Positions 62,304 to 64,000 of a stretch of DNA of 64,000 bases are shown one piece after another. Numbering within the stretch: position 1 is the first letter of the stretch; each line of letters starts with the position of its first letter. The DNA is from Sphingomonas sp. IC-56 (lineage in GTDB: Bacteria > Pseudomonadota > Alphaproteobacteria > Sphingomonadales > Sphingomonadaceae). Both the position numbers and the translations under genes were made by a program. The stretch is from contig NZ_JAJNDV010000007.1 of the NCBI RefSeq assembly GCF_021043375.1, positions 120,299 through 184,298 of the forward strand, read 5' to 3'. The notes under the pieces are model-generated. The model worked only from the letters and a program-made list of their open reading frames with translations. It ran no database searches and was not told where the DNA came from.

Positions 62304-63781
62304 CCCGATCGGCGGTAGCGAACCAACGCGGCGACTTCACGCACCAGCCCGCGCGCAAACACCGCCAGCCACCCGCAATAGGCCGCAGCACCCACTCCAG
62401 TCAGAAGCACCAGTCGAACCAAGGGCGACAGCGGGGGGAGCAGGCGGTCTATCGCGATCACGAATCCCGCCATCGCCAGCGATGCAATCACCGGCGGCAG
62501 CAAGCCTTCCCCAAGCTCCCATGCCCCAACCCCGATCACCGGCAGCGTCCGCCAGGTCGAGATCGCTAGGTAAACTGGATAGGCAAGCAGCCACGCGGCG
62601 ACCAGCCCCATCACGCCCCACTGCACCCCGACCAGGTATGCGCTGGTCAGCAACGCCGCTCCGATCGCGCCGTTTGTGGCCCCCAATCCCGGCCGCCCCG
62701 CGGCATCGGTCGCCGGGGAATAAAGGACCTGCATCGTCATGAAGGGCATCGCCAGCGCGAGCCATTGCACCACGGGCGCTGCTTCGATCCATTTGGGTCC
62801 GAGCACCACCTCCACAAGCGGATAGGCCGTAGCCGCGAGCCCGAGATAGAAGGGCATCCCCACGACCATGATCAATCGCGCCGATTTCACGAACGCAGTA
62901 GCGACCGCGGCGCGATCCTCCTTGATCCGCGCATAGGCGGAGAAGGCCACTTCGTTGAGCGGAGGCACGAACTTTGCCACGAAGATCTGCGTGAGGAACA
63001 GGCTGGTGGTATAGATCCCCAGCAGATGCGGGTCGAACGAACGCCCGGCGATGAACACGTCGGCCTGGCTCTGCACGAACCAGAAGATCTGACCCGCCGC
63101 CATGATCCCGCCATAGCGCAGCATGTCGCCGGCCCCGCGAAAGTCGAAGCTCGGCCACATCAGCGTGCCGGCCGCCCAAGTCATGCCGGACGCTTTCACG
63201 ACATACATGGCGAGCGGTGCCGCCACGAGCGTCCAGACGCCCAACCCGGCATAGGCGCCGCCAAGTGCGGTCACTGCTCCAGCGATCCCCGACGCAAAAT
63301 TGACCTGCGCCTGCCGCCGAAAGTCCATTGCCCGTGCGAGCTGCGCATAGGGAAGCGCGACAAAGGGGGTGGTGAGGTAGATCAGCGCCTGTACGCGCAG
63401 CAGGTCGCCGACGACAGGCTGCCGGTAATAGGACGCGACAAGCGGCGCGGTGACGAACTGGGTGGCTGCCAAGCCCAGGTTCAGCAGGATCAGCATGCCG
63501 AACAATTGGCGCTGCGCCTGAAGACCGGCGTCACGCCGCTGGATCAGCGCACTGGCCAGCCCATAGCCGTTGAGCATGTTGAGCAGCACCAGGATGACCT
63601 GAGTCATCGCGAACAAGCCATAATCGGCGGGATTGAGGACCCGGATCACCACGAAAGTGGACGCCCAGGTAAGCATTTGCCCGACAATCTGCGCGCCCGA
63701 ACGCCAGATCACAGCGCTGCGGACCTGATCGGACAGCGAGTCGGTGGGCAGATTCGCCGGTTGAGCAGTGGATTGCGTCAC
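62291..63781 (-). CDS. Polysaccharide/lipopolysaccharide flippase (MATE-like Wzx family)
   Basis: About 496 residues from GTG 63781 (VTQSTAQPANLPTD); a further upstream frame to 63907 is unconserved. Around 12-14 hydrophobic helices are present. Signature segments are RSGAQIVGQMLTWASTFVVIRVLNPADYGLFAM, ALPYAQLARAMDFRRQAQVNF and LNEVAFSAYARIKEDR, typical of lipid-linked oligosaccharide exporters. No glycosyltransferases lie in the window, so the exported polymer is unknown. The start codon is uncertain because no SD is visible. Confidence 0.85.
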   Translation of the reverse strand: MTQSTAQPANLPTDSLSDQVRSAVIWRSGAQIVGQMLTWASTFVVIRVLNPADYGLFAMTQVILVLLNMLNGYGLASALIQRRDAGLQAQRQLFGMLILLNLGLAATQFVTAPLVASYYRQPVVGDLLRVQALIYLTTPFVALPYAQLARAMDFRRQAQVNFASGIAGAVTALGGAYAGLGVWTLVAAPLAMYVVKASGMTWAAGTLMWPSFDFRGAGDMLRYGGIMAAGQIFWFVQSQADVFIAGRSFDPHLLGIYTTSLFLTQIFVAKFVPPLNEVAFSAYARIKEDRAAVATAFVKSARLIMVVGMPFYLGLAATAYPLVEVVLGPKWIEAAPVVQWLALAMPFMTMQVLYSPATDAAGRPGLGATNGAIGAALLTSAYLVGVQWGVMGLVAAWLLAYPVYLAISTWRTLPVIGVGAWELGEGLLPPVIASLAMAGFVIAIDRLLPPLSPLVRLVLLTGVGAAAYCGWLAVFARGLVREVAALVRYRRSGHAV

Positions 63782-63885
63782 GAAACGGTCATGGCGGGAG
63801 GGTATTGAGAAGGCGTAAACCCGAGGATTTCTGCGGCTTTCCGGGTGTTCTGGGGGCTGTAGGTAATTTTGTTCCAAAAAACCCG

Positions 63886-63914
63886 TTGACGGGTCGGAAC
63901 CCTCCACATATATG
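63886..63914 (+). promoter_or_regulatory. Strong sigma-70-type promoter, probably of an rRNA operon
   Basis: TTGACG, a 17-nt spacer, then TATATG, preceded by an A-rich CCAAAAAACCCG stretch resembling an UP element and followed by a GC-rich discriminator. This is the closest match to consensus seen in the window. It fires to the right, away from the flippase gene. Confidence 0.7.
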
Positions 63915-63919
63915 CCCTT

Positions 63920-64000
63920 TCACCGCAGCGACGCGGCGCTCTTGGAAACGAGGTGCGGGTGTCGGGGTGGTCACCACATTGACGGCGCTTTGATCGCCCC
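63920..64000 (+). other. Probable leader of a stable-RNA (rrn) operon running off the right edge
   Basis: No protein-coding feature is apparent. GGTGCGGGTGTCGGGG resembles a boxC/boxB-type region and GGCGCTTTGA at 63984-63993 resembles boxA of rRNA antitermination leaders. With the strong promoter and GC-rich discriminator this suggests a 16S rRNA gene just beyond base 64000. The inference rests on short motifs only. Confidence 0.45.

Overview
The window looks like a chromosomal segment of a high-GC alphaproteobacterium, most likely a sphingomonad. Pointers are methionine synthase split into two genes, an atpHAGDC operon, PhaR/PhaC/thiolase, DUF4167 right after prfA-prmC, a CpaF ATPase, a very large TonB receptor, and a De Ley-Doudoroff type galactose locus. 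No phage, plasmid, IS element or CRISPR array was seen; most genes are housekeeping genes in a chromosomal arrangement.

Layout. 1-4.9 kb: methionine/one-carbon operon (metF cut by the left edge, split metH). 4.9-10 kb: alanine racemase and a 1305-residue TonB-dependent receptor meeting at a terminator. 10-13 kb: polyhydroxyalkanoate locus (thiolase, short PHA synthase, divergent PhaR). 13-17 kb: soluble chemotaxis-like signalling protein, a 62-residue membrane protein, a periplasmic two-lobed aspartyl protease with PDZ domain, and CpaF. 17-22 kb: ATP synthase F1 operon on the minus strand. 22-27 kb: DEAD-box helicase, pncB, a PilZ protein and Ada. 27-32.6 kb: trypsin-like protease, a frameshifted metallopeptidase/TPR-like gene and priA. 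32.6-41.2 kb: housekeeping block (DUF2490, small exported protein, fsa, xerC, dedA, gshB, yraN, rsmI, a LpoA-like lipoprotein, hemW, tRNA-Gly). 41.2-50 kb: carbohydrate island with galactose dehydrogenase, aldose epimerase, two secreted glycoside hydrolases, a photolyase, a GntR/FCD regulator and dgoK-dgoA. 50-56.7 kb: three-gene RND efflux operon preceded by a tiny ORF with an extreme ribosome-binding site and an intrinsic terminator. 56.7-62 kb: hisS-prfA-prmC-DUF4167, a small membrane protein and a CBS protein. 62.3-64 kb: a polysaccharide flippase and, at the right edge, a strong promoter that probably drives an rRNA operon lying outside.

Two themes cut across the genes. First, several families of GC-rich palindromic repeats fill intergenic gaps, especially between co-transcribed genes (metF/metH/metH, atpC/atpD, atpG/atpA, fsa/xerC, prfA/prmC). 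In the main family the hairpins change sequence but stay palindromic from copy to copy. Second, two promoters of the galactose genes share an AT-rich motif that is a candidate operator of the local GntR regulator. The best candidate for something undescribed is the 22-codon ORF, SD and terminator module upstream of the RND efflux operon.

Coordinates and motifs were read by eye. No homology search, structure prediction or composition statistic was run.
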